NCBI GenBank assembly: GCA_024234055.1
Contig: JACKOW010000004.1
Location: forward strand, 62,001 to 126,000
Origin: Rhodanobacteraceae bacterium
GTDB lineage: Bacteria > Pseudomonadota > Gammaproteobacteria > Xanthomonadales > SZUA-5
Length of the DNA stretch: 64,000 nt
Reading direction: 5' to 3'
A program made the position numbers and the translations under genes. This document shows, one piece after another, positions 63,595 to 64,000 of this stretch (the first letter of the stretch is position 1; each line of letters begins with the position of its first letter). The notes under the pieces were generated by a model, which was not told the origin of the DNA, searched no databases, and was given only the letters and a program-made list of their open reading frames with translations.

Positions 63595-64000
63595 TCATTG
63601 CCCTGCTGACGGGCCCGCCCGCTCTTCCTCCGTGCGTTTGGAATCGCGACGCGAATCTCCGATATCGGGCTTGATCGCCTGGGCCTGCAACAGCGCCTGG
63701 GCCGCCAGCTCGGGCCGATCGGACAGACGGTAGGAGCGCGCCAGCTGCCACCAGCCCATGGCGCTGAGCGGGCGGGCCGCGAGGAAGCGCTTGAGCGCAG
63801 CAATTTCGCGGCTGTGATGTCCCTGGCCTCGTTCGATGATCGCCAGATTGAAGTCCACTTCGGGATGGAAATCCTCGCACTTCGCCAGCTGCCGCAACTG
63901 TTCAAGGGCCGCGTCGGAATCGCCCTTGCCTGCGCTGATCATGGCCTCCAGATGCGCCAGCTCAGGCAGCTTTCGATCCTTGACGGCAAGCTCTGCCAGC
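63595..64000 (-). CDS. TPR-containing protein (partial, runs off the right edge)
   Basis: The frame remains open to the end of the window (codons read LAELAVKDRKLPELAHLEA before Met at 63942), so only the C-terminal 134 residues are visible. They contain tetratricopeptide-like helix pairs: GDSDAALEQLRQLAKCEDFH, PEVDFNLAIIERGQGHHSRE, RPLSAMGWWQLARSYRLSDR and PELAAQALLQAQAIKPDIGD. The end is charged (RRDSKRTEEERAGP). TPR proteins mediate protein-protein contacts; the partner cannot be inferred here. Confidence 0.75.
   Translation of the reverse strand, partial: LAELAVKDRKLPELAHLEAMISAGKGDSDAALEQLRQLAKCEDFHPEVDFNLAIIERGQGHHSREIAALKRFLAARPLSAMGWWQLARSYRLSDRPELAAQALLQAQAIKPDIGDSRRDSKRTEEERAGPSAGQ

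Overview
The window is a GC-rich (about two-thirds G+C by eye) bacterial chromosome segment. Gene content points to a gammaproteobacterium of the Xanthomonadales/Lysobacterales, perhaps Rhodanobacteraceae-like. The support is the tpiA-secG-tRNA-Leu-nuoA-to-N order, the sucA-sucB-lpdA cluster, a SUF cluster led by an Rrf2 regulator, class III phaCE, and several dispersed palindromic repeat families that as far as I recall are common in that order. This placement is inference; no 16S gene is present.

Layout. 1-3.7 kb: 3' part of a large multiheme c-type cytochrome fused to LVIVD repeats, with a clear terminator. 3.8-10.3 kb: a DUF423 membrane protein, then sucA, sucB and lpdA (2-oxoglutarate dehydrogenase). 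10.3-14.6 kb: a hypothetical gene divergent from nadK, a 5'-nucleotidase and a lipoprotein. 14.6-15.2 kb: a non-coding block packed with palindromic repeats. 15.2-22.0 kb (minus): suhB, sufS, sufD, sufC, sufB and the Rrf2 regulator sufR with a palindromic operator-like site. 22-28.2 kb (minus): an HPr-kinase-like P-loop protein, rsmE, two glycosyltransferases and mtgA. 28.4-33.4 kb (minus): phaC, phaE, pnp, rpsO. 33.8-49.8 kb (plus): tpiA, secG, tRNA-Leu(GAG) and the complete fourteen-gene nuo operon. 49.8-64 kb: accessory region with repeats, a DUF4399 protein, a 1316-residue hybrid two-component regulator, two convergent CSLREA-type surface proteins flanking a decayed group II intron, a small hypothetical gene and a truncated TPR gene.

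The core genes cover central energy metabolism (TCA cycle, NADH:quinone oxidoreductase, Fe-S assembly to supply its clusters), carbon storage and RNA decay/translation. The unusual content is in the repeats and the right-hand accessory region. A 7-bp microsatellite (GAGTCCC)n occurs at three loci, two of them inside genes. A dispersed palindrome sits in frame inside sufD, and another copy supplies the stop codon of nuoN. PhaE carries a histone-H1-like tail. The two CSLREA proteins share a C-terminal F-x-(N/D)-G-F-E ending that may be a sorting tag. No CRISPR array, prophage or rRNA operon is visible.
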